Positions 1 through 5,918 of a DNA stretch of 33,205 bases are shown here, in pieces. A program made the translations under genes and the position numbers. This DNA comes from a virus. Position 1 is the first letter of the stretch. Each line of letters opens with the position of its first letter. The notes beneath the pieces are model-generated. The model saw only the letters and a list, made by a program, of their open reading frames with translations. It was not told the DNA's origin and searched no databases. Location of the stretch: positions 1 to 33,205 of IMG/VR virus record IMGVR_UViG_3300023242_000352; one strand, written 5' to 3'.

Positions 1-1131
1 GGCGTTAATAACACGGCTAGTGGCCACACCGCACTCTTTAGCAACACCACAGGCAGCTACAATACAGCTAGTGGAAAAAGCGCACTTTATAGCAACACCA
101 CTGGTGGCGGAAACACAGCTAGTGGAAACAGCGCACTTCAAACCAACACCACGGGTAGCAGCAACACAGCTATTGGAAACAGCGCACTCTTTAGCAACAC
201 CACTGGTAGCAACAACACAGCTAGTGGACAAGGCGCACTTCAAACCAACACCACTGGTAGCAACAACACTGCTAGTGGAATTAACGCACTCTATAGCAAC
301 ACTACTGGCGTTAATAATACGGCTAGTGGCCACACCGCACTCTTTAGCAACACCACTGGTAGCAACAACACAGCTAGTGGAAAAAGCGCACTTCAAACCA
401 ACACCACGGGTAGTAACAACACTGCTAGTGGAATTAACGCACTTTATAGCAACACCACAGGTACTAGCAACACGGCTAGTGGATACACATCCCTTTATAG
501 CAACACCACGGGTAGTGAAAACACAGCTAGTGGATACACATCCCTCTATAACAACACCACTGGTAATAGCAACACAGCTAGTGGATACACATCCCTTTAT
601 AGCAACACCACGGGTAGTTTCAACACAGCTAATGGAGCAGACGCGCTCTATAGCAACACCACGGGTAGCGGAAACACAGCAATCAATCCGCGCAATTCAG
701 CAGGCTCTAACGCACCAGTCTTCAACCCAACGACCCAAAATAACCGTTTTTGCATGGGTTCGACGGGTGTTACCAATGCCTACATTCAAGTGGCATGGAC
801 AGTTGTGTCAGATGCGCGGGACAAGATTAACTTCGCACCTGTTCCTCACGGCCTTGAGTTTGTCAAAGCGTTGCAGCCCACGGCGTATCAGTTCCGTACT
901 GCGCGGAACTCTGAAGAAACCAATGGCGGTGTGCGCTATGGCTTCAAAGCTCAAGACGTATTGGCGCTTGAGGGTGATAGCCCAGTCATCGTAGACAATG
1001 AAGACAAAGACAAACTTCGCATGATAGATACAGCATTAATTCCAGTGCTTGTCAAAGCGTTACAAGAACTATCAACCAAGAACGATGCGCTTGAAGCGCG
1101 TATTTTAACCTTAGAAGGACAGACAAAATGA
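1..1131 (+). CDS. Tail fibre/spike, 3' part, with S74 chaperone domain (5' truncated)
   Basis: The true frame starts at base 1 and stays open to TGA at 1129-1131 (376 visible residues; N-terminus outside the window). Residues about 4-224 are thirteen 17-residue repeats of the form NTASGxxALxxNTTGxx. The C-terminus is an intramolecular chaperone of the Peptidase_S74 family: VVSDARDK (about 268-275) carries the Ser-x4-Lys dyad (S270, K275) known for self-cleavage after trimerisation, then LEFVKALQPTAYQFR, YGFKAQDV and a C-terminal coiled coil. By family, this is a trimeric receptor-binding fibre whose C-terminus folds the shaft and is then cut off. A longer open frame at 20-994 is a repeat-driven shadow; the S74 motifs lie only in this frame. 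A start at 754 would discard the shaft and is not used. Confidence 0.9.
   Translation, partial: GVNNTASGHTALFSNTTGSYNTASGKSALYSNTTGGGNTASGNSALQTNTTGSSNTAIGNSALFSNTTGSNNTASGQGALQTNTTGSNNTASGINALYSNTTGVNNTASGHTALFSNTTGSNNTASGKSALQTNTTGSNNTASGINALYSNTTGTSNTASGYTSLYSNTTGSENTASGYTSLYNNTTGNSNTASGYTSLYSNTTGSFNTANGADALYSNTTGSGNTAINPRNSAGSNAPVFNPTTQNNRFCMGSTGVTNAYIQVAWTVVSDARDKINFAPVPHGLEFVKALQPTAYQFRTARNSEETNGGVRYGFKAQDVLALEGDSPVIVDNEDKDKLRMIDTALIPVLVKALQELSTKNDALEARILTLEGQTK
10..672 (+). repeat. 13 tandem 51-bp repeats in the tail-fibre shaft
   Basis: Units begin with AAC/AAT-ACN-GCT at 10, 61, 112, 163 and so on every 51 bp to 622; a fourteenth begins at 673 and diverges after NTAIN. Each encodes 17 residues. 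Units cluster into subtypes: GYTSLY variants at 469, 520 and 571; GINALY at 265 and 418; GHTALF at 10 and 316 (six units apart). This indicates block duplication. The periodic small/Asn/Thr pattern suggests a trimeric beta-roll or beta-helix shaft like YadA-type heads; that fold is inference. Confidence 0.9.
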
Positions 1132-1376
1132 ACGAAAAAAGAACTGAAGTAGAATTACTACAAGACTTTACATCAATGGGTCACTCAATAGCACTCATCA
1201 ACGATGTTATTGCAGGAGTAAGAATGGTCGATGAGACCGCTGAAGAAAGACAATCATGTGTAGATAGAAATGTCGAGCATCTTGTCTTAATGAAAGCAAA
1301 AGACGATTGGGGCAACGAAAGTATGGTAGACGCAGATAGCGCTATCACTGCAGGCAACGGTTACACAGCTGGTTAA
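1128..1376 (+). CDS. Small protein after the tail fibre, unknown function
   Basis: 82 residues. ATG overlaps the fibre stop (ATGA), so it is probably translationally coupled to the fibre. The protein is charged and mostly helical by eye (KRTEVELLQDF; VDRNVEHLVLMKAKDDWG) and ends in a small-residue tail (ITAGNGYTAG). The position immediately after a fibre suggests an assembly factor or capping protein, but I do not recognise a named family. Confidence 0.75.
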   Translation: MNEKRTEVELLQDFTSMGHSIALINDVIAGVRMVDETAEERQSCVDRNVEHLVLMKAKDDWGNESMVDADSAITAGNGYTAG

Positions 1377-1396
1377 TAACAGATGGAGTATCCTAA

Positions 1397-1477
1397 GTGA
1401 GCGATACCGCCAAACGTAACTTATTTAACGAGTTGCAAGAAGCTTTTAAAGCACTTACCAAGAGGAAACTAAAATGA
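1397..1477 (+). CDS. Possible 26-residue ORF, perhaps a remnant
   Basis: GTG start; the product begins with SDTAKRNLFNELQEAFKAL and stops after 26 codons with TGA overlapping the next ATG. The KRNLFNELQEAFKAL segment resembles the N-terminal leader found in several small HTH antitoxins of the HigA type, but no HTH follows. It could be a decayed gene or a chance ORF. No strong ribosome site is visible. Confidence 0.3.
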   Translation: MSDTAKRNLFNELQEAFKALTKRKLK

Positions 1478-1551
1478 TTGAAATAGAAATGACAGCAGCC
1501 CCTTCTGATATTACTAATGCCAGAGATGCGGCTAGATTATTAGTTGTTTAA
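1474..1551 (+). CDS. Possible 25-residue ORF
   Basis: ATG overlaps the preceding stop (ATGA) and follows AGAGGAAACTAAA, a good ribosome site. The product has 25 residues, starts MIEIEMTAAPSDI and ends RLLVV. No family is recognised. The ribosome site and coupled overlap are the only support. Confidence 0.35.
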   Translation: MIEIEMTAAPSDITNARDAARLLVV

Positions 1552-1558
1552 ATAAATA

Positions 1559-1578
1559 CGAGGGTAGCAATACCCTCG
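1559..1578 (-). terminator. GCAA-loop hairpin, probable leftward terminator
   Basis: CGAGGGTA-GCAA-TACCCTCG is a perfect 8-bp stem with a 4-base loop. On the minus strand it is followed by a T-rich run (TATTTATTTAAA); on the plus strand the T-tract is weak. It lies between convergent genes, so it may end the leftward operon. A 20-residue minus-strand ORF at 1540-1602 with a strong ribosome site (AGGAGAATAAC-ATG) runs through the hairpin and may be a leader-like peptide. Confidence 0.5.
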
Positions 1579-1741
1579 CATTAGCCTGTCTTCTGTGTCC
1601 ATGTTATTCTCCTAATTGAAATTAATGCCTGTTCTTCTACAGCTATTATAAAGACTCTCGTTGAGTACCGATACAAAACAGGACTTCGCTTATTACGAAT
1701 CAATATCAATTCGGGATCTGGCCCAGCTCCATGCTTAAACT

Positions 1742-1963
1742 TTATTCCGGTCTATTGTAATCGTCTTTATGGGCGTAAAAGCAGCCAGCTATTATTTGTT
1801 TATCCATTACTTTAATTTGATCAATACAGTCCTGCTTGCTTGATCCTAGCCCACATAGCCCGTTAGTACCGTCATAGTCTTTATGCCAATAGACCCAATC
1901 AAATTGCGTAGTGCCGACAGACTGCCTTTCATGCTCAAACTCCCACCCTATTAATTCAGTCAT
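1742..1963 (-). CDS. Hypothetical phage protein (73 aa)
   Basis: The chosen start begins MTELIGWEFEHERQ and has a clear ribosome site (GAGGATAATATA then ATG). A longer reading from 2005 lacks one. It is rich in Trp and Tyr (FDWVYWHKDYDG) with a Cys-containing middle (LCGLGSSKQDC). No family recognised. It is last in the leftward block, downstream of the 59-residue gene and probably on the same transcript from the promoter at 2484-2512. Confidence 0.65.
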   Translation of the reverse strand: MTELIGWEFEHERQSVGTTQFDWVYWHKDYDGTNGLCGLGSSKQDCIDQIKVMDKQIIAGCFYAHKDDYNRPE

Positions 1964-1982
1964 TATATTATCCTCTATGCCG

Positions 1983-2162
1983 TTAATAAACGGGTAGCCC
2001 ATCATTTAAACGCATTATTTCGTCATCAGACAAATCAGCTTGAGCCTCAGCAATTAGATCAACATCTGCAAATACAGTCTGATTCTGTGCCAGCTCTTTA
2101 GTTAAAAAACAGCAAGCGTCTTGACTGTCTTTTTTGTAAGCTTCCCATACTTTAACTAGCAT
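1983..2162 (-). CDS. Hypothetical small acidic protein (59 aa)
   Basis: The chosen start begins MLVKVWEAYKKDSQDACC, preceded by GGGGATAATAGA, nearly the same ribosome site as the next gene. A longer reading to 2303 runs through a tRNA-like stretch with unnatural composition and is rejected. The C-terminal half is acidic (ADVDLIAEAQADLSDDE). Function unknown; probably co-transcribed with the gene ending at 1742. Confidence 0.6.
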   Translation of the reverse strand: MLVKVWEAYKKDSQDACCFLTKELAQNQTVFADVDLIAEAQADLSDDEIMRLNDGLPVY

Positions 2163-2483
2163 TCTATTATCCCCGTTAGTTGGTAAAGTGCTTTGAATGT
2201 GGCTGGCAAGGAATCGAACCTTAATATCATCTAAGTATTTACCAAATATCACAAGCCTGAATCGAACAGAAATACAGTCAAAATTTACCAAATACAGCCA
2301 CAATCAAAACACTCTAATTGATTTTATACCAACAAAACCGAACTTAATCGGCTTTGCAAACTTGGCATTATTCTAGTCATCGTCTACCTTTAAAGAATAC
2401 CCGTCTAGTGCCTGGGCCGCTTCTAAGGGCTAAATTGTCGAATAATATAACTCCTAATCTTGCGATTGTGAATGCGAACTGCC
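2163..2483 (-). other. Non-coding leader between leftward promoter and small genes
   Basis: About 320 bp without a convincing gene. On the minus strand it holds only very short ORFs: one of 20 codons opening at the promoter -10, and one of 18 codons after AAAGGTAGACG. A weak hairpin (CCGA-TTAAGT-TCGG then TTTTGTT) lies near 2327-2345, and the tRNA-like element is at 2200-2300. It could be a long untranslated leader or a small RNA. Confidence 0.4.
2200..2300 (-). other. tRNA-3'-end-like element, degenerate
   Basis: On the minus strand TAAGG-TTCGATT-CCTTG (2223-2207) is a textbook T-arm, followed by CCAGCCA (2206-2200). That pairs at six of seven positions with TGGCTGT (2300-2294), like an acceptor stem. 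A second TTCGATTC lies about 48 bases upstream, and each copy is preceded by TATTTGGTAAAT, so the element looks like two diverged tandem copies. I cannot build a normal D-arm and anticodon arm, and the span of 101 bases is too long. I read it as a tRNA fragment or relic, not a working tRNA. Confidence 0.35.
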
Positions 2484-2512
2484 ATGGTATCTGTTATGTG
2501 CTAACAGGTCAA
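2484..2512 (-). promoter_or_regulatory. Leftward repeat-family promoter P1 with palindromic spacer
   Basis: Minus strand: TTGACC (-35, 2512-2507), 17-bp spacer, TACCAT (-10, 2489-2484; 4 of 6). The spacer contains TGTTAGCACA, shared with the promoters at 13362 and 18933. Here CTGTTA-GCACA-TAACAG (2507-2491) is a perfect 6-bp inverted repeat, as expected for a repressor operator. It starts at the end of the annealase gene and faces the two small genes to its left. Confidence 0.65.
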
Positions 2513-2515
2513 TAG

Positions 2516-3316
2516 TTAATTACACTCATATTCTAAAAAACCTTTGAGTATTGTATTTAGCTGGCGTTTCTCAAACTTATGCTCTTTCAGGTTATTGTTT
2601 ACAGCTACTTGCTCATCATTGGTTAATCGATTGTAAGCGGCTTTAATTCTAGGCGCTACAGCATCCTCGTCTTCGTCAGCATTGATCTGATTGATAAAGT
2701 ACGTTGTGGCTCGGCTTACTTTGTCTAGGTCTAATGGTTCGTTTGATATAGTCTCAATTGGCTCAACTATTACGTCATCAATAACTTCTGTTGACTTCAT
2801 TAAACCCCATTTGTAGCGAGTTGCCACACCATCGCTGGCAGCTAGAAAACTTATCTTGCCATCTTCAAATTCTGAGTACCAAACCCATTCTTTTAATTTT
2901 AATTCCCAAGTAGGCATTACTTTATTATTGTCAACCTTAAATTCTTTTGGGTTTAATTTAATTTGAATAACTGGGTATTCGTACAACTCGCGACCAATAC
3001 CCCAGTTAAAGCAAGATCGTTTAAACGAATCACTAGCCAAGCCCTTCTGAGCCTCTGCGTTGCTCTCTGTGCCTGTATCCTCTTTACCTACCCATTGGTT
3101 ACTTTCTTCGTTATAAATCGACACAGTACAGTTTTTATTGTCCCTAGTGTGCTTTCTTTCCCAATTAAGCGGCCCACAAACATCATCAAGCCGTTGCATA
3201 TCACATCTGGCGTTTTTATAAGCCAGTATAGTTGCGTAACCACCCTTGTTAATTGACTGGATGCGAAAATCAATCTGGTCAACAGTCAAAGGCTCTGCTA
3301 GTTTTAATAAGTCCAT
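2516..3316 (-). CDS. Rad52/Sak-type single-strand annealing protein
   Basis: 266 residues. The N-terminal half shows the Rad52/Rad22 phage family pattern: IDFRIQSINKGGYATILAYKNARCDMQRLDDVCGP-type opening with ARxxMxRLDxVxGPxNW (about 36-52), then TESNAEAQKGLASDSFKRSCFNWGIGRELYE (about 82-112). Family members anneal complementary ssDNA for phage recombination, usually with SSB, which is encoded here at 9374. The C-terminal third (about 175-266) is a variable linker and a helical tail. The start has a strong site (AGGAGGAAATATA-ATG) and overlaps the upstream stop (TAATG). It is the last gene of the leftward overlapping operon. Confidence 0.85.
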   Translation of the reverse strand: MDLLKLAEPLTVDQIDFRIQSINKGGYATILAYKNARCDMQRLDDVCGPLNWERKHTRDNKNCTVSIYNEESNQWVGKEDTGTESNAEAQKGLASDSFKRSCFNWGIGRELYEYPVIQIKLNPKEFKVDNNKVMPTWELKLKEWVWYSEFEDGKISFLAASDGVATRYKWGLMKSTEVIDDVIVEPIETISNEPLDLDKVSRATTYFINQINADEDEDAVAPRIKAAYNRLTNDEQVAVNNNLKEHKFEKRQLNTILKGFLEYECN

Positions 3317-3414
3317 TATATTTCCTCCTGTTCGGCTTGCTCGTCTTCGCTTAACTGAGCATAGTCAGCTTCGTCCGTTCCATCATCAAGTACGTGTTGA
3401 CTCATTTTACTCAT
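3316..3414 (-). CDS. Very small acidic protein (32 aa)
   Basis: ATG overlaps the stop of the upstream gene (ATGA) and its TAA overlaps the ATG of the annealase gene (TAATG). The product starts MSKMSQHVLDDGTDEADY and ends in a Glu/Gln-rich tail that encodes the AGGAGG used by the next gene. It may be a real peptide or a coupling ORF for the annealase. No family recognised. Confidence 0.55.
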   Translation of the reverse strand: MSKMSQHVLDDGTDEADYAQLSEDEQAEQEEI

Positions 3415-3539
3415 ATCAAAATATCCTCGTTAGTTTTAAGTACTGCAATTAATAACAGCGCAACACCAATTAAATTTATACCGATGTGGCTGAAACATAA
3501 TGTTAGCACAAGACCAAATAGCAATGCTAGCTTAATCAT
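3411..3539 (-). CDS. Small membrane protein (42 aa)
   Basis: Start chosen at the second of two adjacent ATGs because GGAG lies seven bases upstream. The body is almost wholly hydrophobic (LALLFGLVLTLCFSHIG, then LIGVALLLIAVL), enough for one or two inner-membrane spans, ending KTNEDILI. It overlaps genes on both sides. Function unknown. Confidence 0.6.
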   Translation of the reverse strand: MIKLALLFGLVLTLCFSHIGINLIGVALLLIAVLKTNEDILI

Positions 3540-3669
3540 CATCTTTCTCCAATAGTTCAGCTTTTGCATTATTTGCGTCTGTAACTTCCTGCCAGGCTTT
3601 TAGTGTAGCTACATTGCTAGGATAGCCAGCCTTAATCAAGCGCTGAACTCTGATATCAAATTCACTCAT
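3532..3669 (-). CDS. Hypothetical small protein (45 aa)
   Basis: Starts MSEFDIRVQRLIKAGYPSN, with ATG overlapping the upstream stop (ATGA) and GGTGAG just before it. The C-terminus is charged and helical (WQEVTDANNAKAELLEKDDD). It lies in a chain of overlapping leftward genes. No family recognised. Confidence 0.6.
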   Translation of the reverse strand: MSEFDIRVQRLIKAGYPSNVATLKAWQEVTDANNAKAELLEKDDD

Positions 3670-3938
3670 AGCTCACCCTTTTCTTCTGCTGTTTGCGCCC
3701 TGCAAGCGTCCCAATGGTTATGAGTGCATATATATTCGCCCTTGTCTGACATTGCTTTAAATTTTTCATAGGCTACAAATTCCGCGTTATCCATATCCCA
3801 GCAAAGCACAACCTGACCAACTCTAGGCACAAACTTAGGCGGGAAGGCTTCGTCCATAATGCTTTTAACATTGCTAATCAACCATCCAGCTTTTACTAAT
3901 CTTGACGCTAAATCTTCTCTCGTAATTAAATCAGTCAT
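3666..3938 (-). CDS. Hypothetical phage protein (90 aa)
   Basis: Start chosen at MTDLITREDLASRLVKAG, preceded by GGGAGAGTAATA; the longer reading from 3965 has no such site. The N-terminal half is helical. The middle is beta-like with a VGQVVLCWDMDNAEFVAYEKF stretch, followed by CTHNHWDAC, a Cys/His cluster that could bind metal. No family recognised. Confidence 0.65.
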   Translation of the reverse strand: MTDLITREDLASRLVKAGWLISNVKSIMDEAFPPKFVPRVGQVVLCWDMDNAEFVAYEKFKAMSDKGEYICTHNHWDACRAQTAEEKGEL

Positions 3939-4068
3939 TATTACTCTCCCATTGATTAACTTCATATTGTTCTTTGCGTTCTTCGTCAGTCAGCTCGCCT
4001 TCTTCTGGCTCGTCTTCATCATCCCATTTTTCAGGGTATGCTAATTTCCATTCGTCGTAGGCAGTCAT
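3931..4068 (-). CDS. Very acidic small protein (45 aa)
   Basis: ATG follows the upstream stop directly (TAAATG), with GAGG eight bases before. The product begins MTAYDEWKLAYPEKWDDEDE and is dominated by Asp/Glu. Its last bases overlap the next start by eight bases. Small acidic phage proteins often mimic DNA or inhibit host factors, but nothing specific can be claimed. Confidence 0.65.
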   Translation of the reverse strand: MTAYDEWKLAYPEKWDDEDEPEEGELTDEERKEQYEVNQWESNND

Positions 4069-4314
4069 TTATTCAGCCTCGTCTATTGCATCACGTAAAG
4101 CAAATCGCGCCTTACCAATGCTTGATTCACTTAAATCATCTATTATATTAACGCTACTTCCGTTATGTCCCACAGGAACCATTAAAGCAATTAGCTCAAT
4201 CAAATCTTCATGGTTAAAATCGTATACTGCTTCAGCATGTATGTTCTCACCAAAGACAATATCTATCCGTGGAAGTGGTGGTGCGCCAAGTGGTCTTATA
4301 GTGTATTCATTCAT
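4069..4314 (-). CDS. First gene of leftward operon, hypothetical (81 aa)
   Basis: Starts MNEYTIRPLGAPPLPRIDIV, with GAGGAAATAGAA as ribosome site. The product is mildly acidic; the middle is helical and hydrophobic (DLIELIALMVPVG), the end is RFALRDAIDEAE. It is first behind the divergent control region and heads the chain leading to the annealase. No family recognised. Confidence 0.65.
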   Translation of the reverse strand: MNEYTIRPLGAPPLPRIDIVFGENIHAEAVYDFNHEDLIELIALMVPVGHNGSSVNIIDDLSESSIGKARFALRDAIDEAE

Positions 4315-4435
4315 TTCTATTTCCTCGTTTGATGTTTGGTTAGTATGCGCTCTATTTATCTGGATGTAAACTATTTATTTCGCTATTCTGTAAAATATAA
4401 CTTGAATTAATTTGAGGATGCTGTAAATTAGCACA
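4315..4435. promoter_or_regulatory. Divergent early control region
   Basis: Separates the leftward operon (ATG at 4314) from the rightward operon (ATG at 4436). Minus-strand candidate: TTTACA, 17 bp, CATACT. Plus-strand candidate: TAAAAT or TATAAC near 4391-4400 with a poor -35. TTAGCACA (4428-4435), the core of the dispersed promoter motif, touches the start codon of the HTH gene. GAGG at 4414-4417 is too far (18 bases) to be a normal site for that start and sits directly before a start-stop mini-ORF (ATG CTG TAA). Confidence 0.55.
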
Positions 4436-4609
4436 ATGACAAGAAAAGAAAAGGCGGTGTACCTCATACAACACACACAATTATCAGTGAAGCAAATAGC
4501 AGAAGCGACAGGGCTTACGCAAAGCTGGTTATATCAACTAAAGAATAACGAATATAAATCGAATGATAAAATCGATGTTCTTTATAATTATTTAAGGAGG
4601 AGGAAATGA
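4436..4609 (+). CDS. Small HTH DNA-binding regulator, Cro-like (57 aa)
   Basis: The product has a canonical helix-turn-helix: LSVKQIAEATGLTQSWLYQL (residues about 16-35), followed by a basic tail YNYLRRRK. The size and layout match Cro/XRE-type phage repressors: first gene of the rightward early operon, behind a divergent promoter region. The start lacks a good ribosome site, but TTAGCACA abuts the ATG, so autoregulation and tuned translation are plausible. Its last codons hold AGGAGGAGG, which serves the next gene (ATGA overlap). Confidence 0.7.
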   Translation: MTRKEKAVYLIQHTQLSVKQIAEATGLTQSWLYQLKNNEYKSNDKIDVLYNYLRRRK

Positions 4610-5193
4610 GCAAAACATGCGTATTATGCAATATTAAGCCTGTTGTAAATCCCCATTGGAATGCGACAAAATGCGAAAATTGTAGAAATCTACGGACAGT
4701 TAAGTCATGTTATGTTTGCGGTATTGACATAACAAGCACAAACAAACATAAATATTGTACGGATTGCAAAGAGAAATTAAGGTATAAGCCTAATTACTGT
4801 ATTGATTGTGGAATATGTATATCTAGATCAAGAGCAAGTAGTAGCGCTAAAAGGTGTCTACCTTGTGTTGAATGCGATCTTAAATATAAAGCGTCTGGAA
4901 ATCGCGCTAGAGGCTGTCATAGTATTGTTGCAATAGCTGTTAGATATGGAATATTACCGAAGCTAGACGGGGTTATACAATGCGTAGACTGTGGAGGTGT
5001 AGCATCGCAGTATGAGCATAGGGATTACATGAAGCCACTAGACGTTGATCCGGTTTGTCGTAAATGTAATGCAGAAAGAGGATCGGCTATAAATTGCAAT
5101 AACCTGAATTTATTACCACAACAATTTGACGGTATTACGGGCGCAGCATTACGCTTAAATATCAGATTAGAATATCCAGAGGATTTGAAATGA
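4606..5193 (+). CDS. Cys-rich zinc protein with HNH-like C-terminal domain
   Basis: 195 residues with at least six CxxC pairs. The N-terminal two thirds are successive zinc-ribbon knuckles (CVLCNIKP, CENC, CYVCG, CTDC, CIDCG, CLPCVEC). The C-terminal part (about 125-170) reads CVDCGGVASQYEHRDY-x-KPLDVDPVCRKCNAERG. That matches the phage HNH-type zinc fold in which two CxxC pairs bracket an EHRDY/PLDV segment. It may be a homing-type nuclease or a non-catalytic zinc-binding protein; the usual second catalytic His is not obvious. It follows the HTH gene by an ATGA overlap and has a very strong ribosome site. Confidence 0.65.
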   Translation: MSKTCVLCNIKPVVNPHWNATKCENCRNLRTVKSCYVCGIDITSTNKHKYCTDCKEKLRYKPNYCIDCGICISRSRASSSAKRCLPCVECDLKYKASGNRARGCHSIVAIAVRYGILPKLDGVIQCVDCGGVASQYEHRDYMKPLDVDPVCRKCNAERGSAINCNNLNLLPQQFDGITGAALRLNIRLEYPEDLK

Positions 5194-5351
5194 AAAGCAT
5201 AGAGGTTAACAGTATATTAATTATAATTGGAGTTATAATTGGAACTATAATTATGCCAGCAATGCTAGATCCAACACCAGATTTAAAAATAGGAATTAGC
5301 ATGGTAGCAGGCTCTTTTCTTACTGCCATAGCTTTGATAGTTTGGGATTAA
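5190..5351 (+). CDS. Small two-span membrane protein (53 aa)
   Basis: ATG overlaps the upstream stop (ATGA), with GAGGATTTGAA as ribosome site. Two hydrophobic segments (about 8-24, ILIIIGVIIGTIIMP; about 36-52, GISMVAGSFLTAIALIV) are split by a short DPTPD loop. Function unknown. The first segment is encoded by near-repeats of TATAATTGGA. Confidence 0.65.
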   Translation: MKSIEVNSILIIIGVIIGTIIMPAMLDPTPDLKIGISMVAGSFLTAIALIVWD

Positions 5352-5375
5352 CACAACATTACCACAGGTGTCAGA

Positions 5376-5663
5376 ATGAAACAAACAAGAAAGGAAATGA
5401 TTGCCGTTTTAGAGGCAGCGCAAGAAGGAAAAACGATTCAAGGAAAGCGTCATATAGCTGCTAACGCTGGCGAATTTTACACTTATGACAATGATCACAG
5501 GCCAATGTGGAATTTTGATGCGATTGAGTACAGAGTCAAACCAGAGCCTAGAGAATATTGGATAAGAAAAGATCAGGCTCAATTTGAAAGCTCAACAGCT
5601 TTTAGCAATAAATTAATGGGCTTTGATAGAAGGGACTTTATTAAAGTAACCGAGCAGCTTTAG
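5376..5663 (+). CDS. Conserved phage early protein with RVKPEPREYW motif
   Basis: 95 residues. It matches a widespread early-phage family by its N-terminal KEMIAVLEAAQEGKTIQ, a WNFDAIEYRVKPEPREYWI centre (about 46-63) and a short C-terminal part. The family is found next to phage replication and regulation genes and has no established function. Ribosome site AGGTGTCAG-A-ATG. A terminator-like hairpin follows. Confidence 0.75.
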   Translation: MKQTRKEMIAVLEAAQEGKTIQGKRHIAANAGEFYTYDNDHRPMWNFDAIEYRVKPEPREYWIRKDQAQFESSTAFSNKLMGFDRRDFIKVTEQL

Positions 5664-5669
5664 CAGTAC

Positions 5670-5699
5670 CCACGTTAGCACCATCCTCAACTAACGTGG
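5670..5699 (+). other. 9-bp inverted repeat containing GTTAGCAC
   Basis: CCACGTTAG, 12-base loop, CTAACGTGG: a perfect 9-bp stem just downstream of the gene ending at 5663. No T-run follows. The left arm and loop contain GTTAGCAC, close to the dispersed operator-like motif TGTTAGCACA. It could be an RNA hairpin or a protein-binding site. Confidence 0.45.
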
Positions 5700-5705
5700 T
5701 CTTGT

Positions 5706-5734
5706 GTCAGGTCGTAGTGGCCTGGCGCTCTTTT
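5706..5734 (+). terminator. Probable intrinsic terminator in early operon
   Basis: GTCAGG-TCGTAGTGG-CCTGGC forms a six-pair stem (one G-U) followed by GCTCTTTT. It lies in the gap between the genes ending at 5663 and starting at 5754, downstream of the 5670-5699 hairpin. It would separate the first early transcript from the replication genes unless antitermination occurs. Confidence 0.6.
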
Positions 5735-5753
5735 AATTAAACTGAGATAGACG

Positions 5754-5918
5754 ATGGATAATTTAACTGTAAAATCAGCACAAGTATTATGTGAAGCGCT
5801 AGAAATATATAGCGATTATTTTGACGAAGATAACGAAGAATGCGTGATGCTAAAAGAAAATAACCTAGACTTATTTAATGCATACGTTGAATTATTTGAG
5901 CTGGCTAATAAAAGCTAG
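5754..5918 (+). CDS. Hypothetical acidic protein (54 aa)
   Basis: Starts MDNLTVKSAQVLCEALEIYS after GAGATAGACG. It is helical and strongly acidic (DYFDEDNEEC). No family recognised. It is isolated between a terminator and the promoter at 5935. Confidence 0.6.
   Translation: MDNLTVKSAQVLCEALEIYSDYFDEDNEECVMLKENNLDLFNAYVELFELANKS

Noticed and set aside
10-672. CRISPR array
   Set aside because: The repeats are contiguous, in frame, without spacers, and encode a fibre shaft.
20-994. 324-codon plus-strand ORF overlapping the tail fibre
   Set aside because: It is open only because the 51-bp repeats contain no stop in that frame. The S74 chaperone motifs and natural composition belong to the frame beginning at base 1.
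1603-1741. Minus-strand open frame (reading ...ELILIRNKRSPVLYRY...) before the 20-aa ORF
   Set aside because: It looks protein-like but has no ATG, GTG or TTG at a plausible position and no ribosome site; left as possible decayed coding DNA.
2200-2300. A functional tRNA gene
   Set aside because: The span is too long and no standard D-arm and anticodon arm could be folded; only the T-arm and acceptor look real.
2163-2303. N-terminal extension of the 59-aa minus-strand gene to 106 residues
   Set aside because: It runs through the tRNA-like repeat and lacks a ribosome site, while the internal ATG at 2162 has one resembling its neighbour's.
3501-3510. Exact TGTTAGCACA as a fifth promoter
   Set aside because: No TTGAC lies upstream and no TATAAT downstream on either strand; it is inside a coding region. 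Kept only as a possible binding site.
5219-5256. AT-rich 12-bp repeats (TATAATTGGA) as origin iterons
   Set aside because: They encode the Ile/Gly membrane helix in frame with a period of 12, a codon multiple, so coding explains them.
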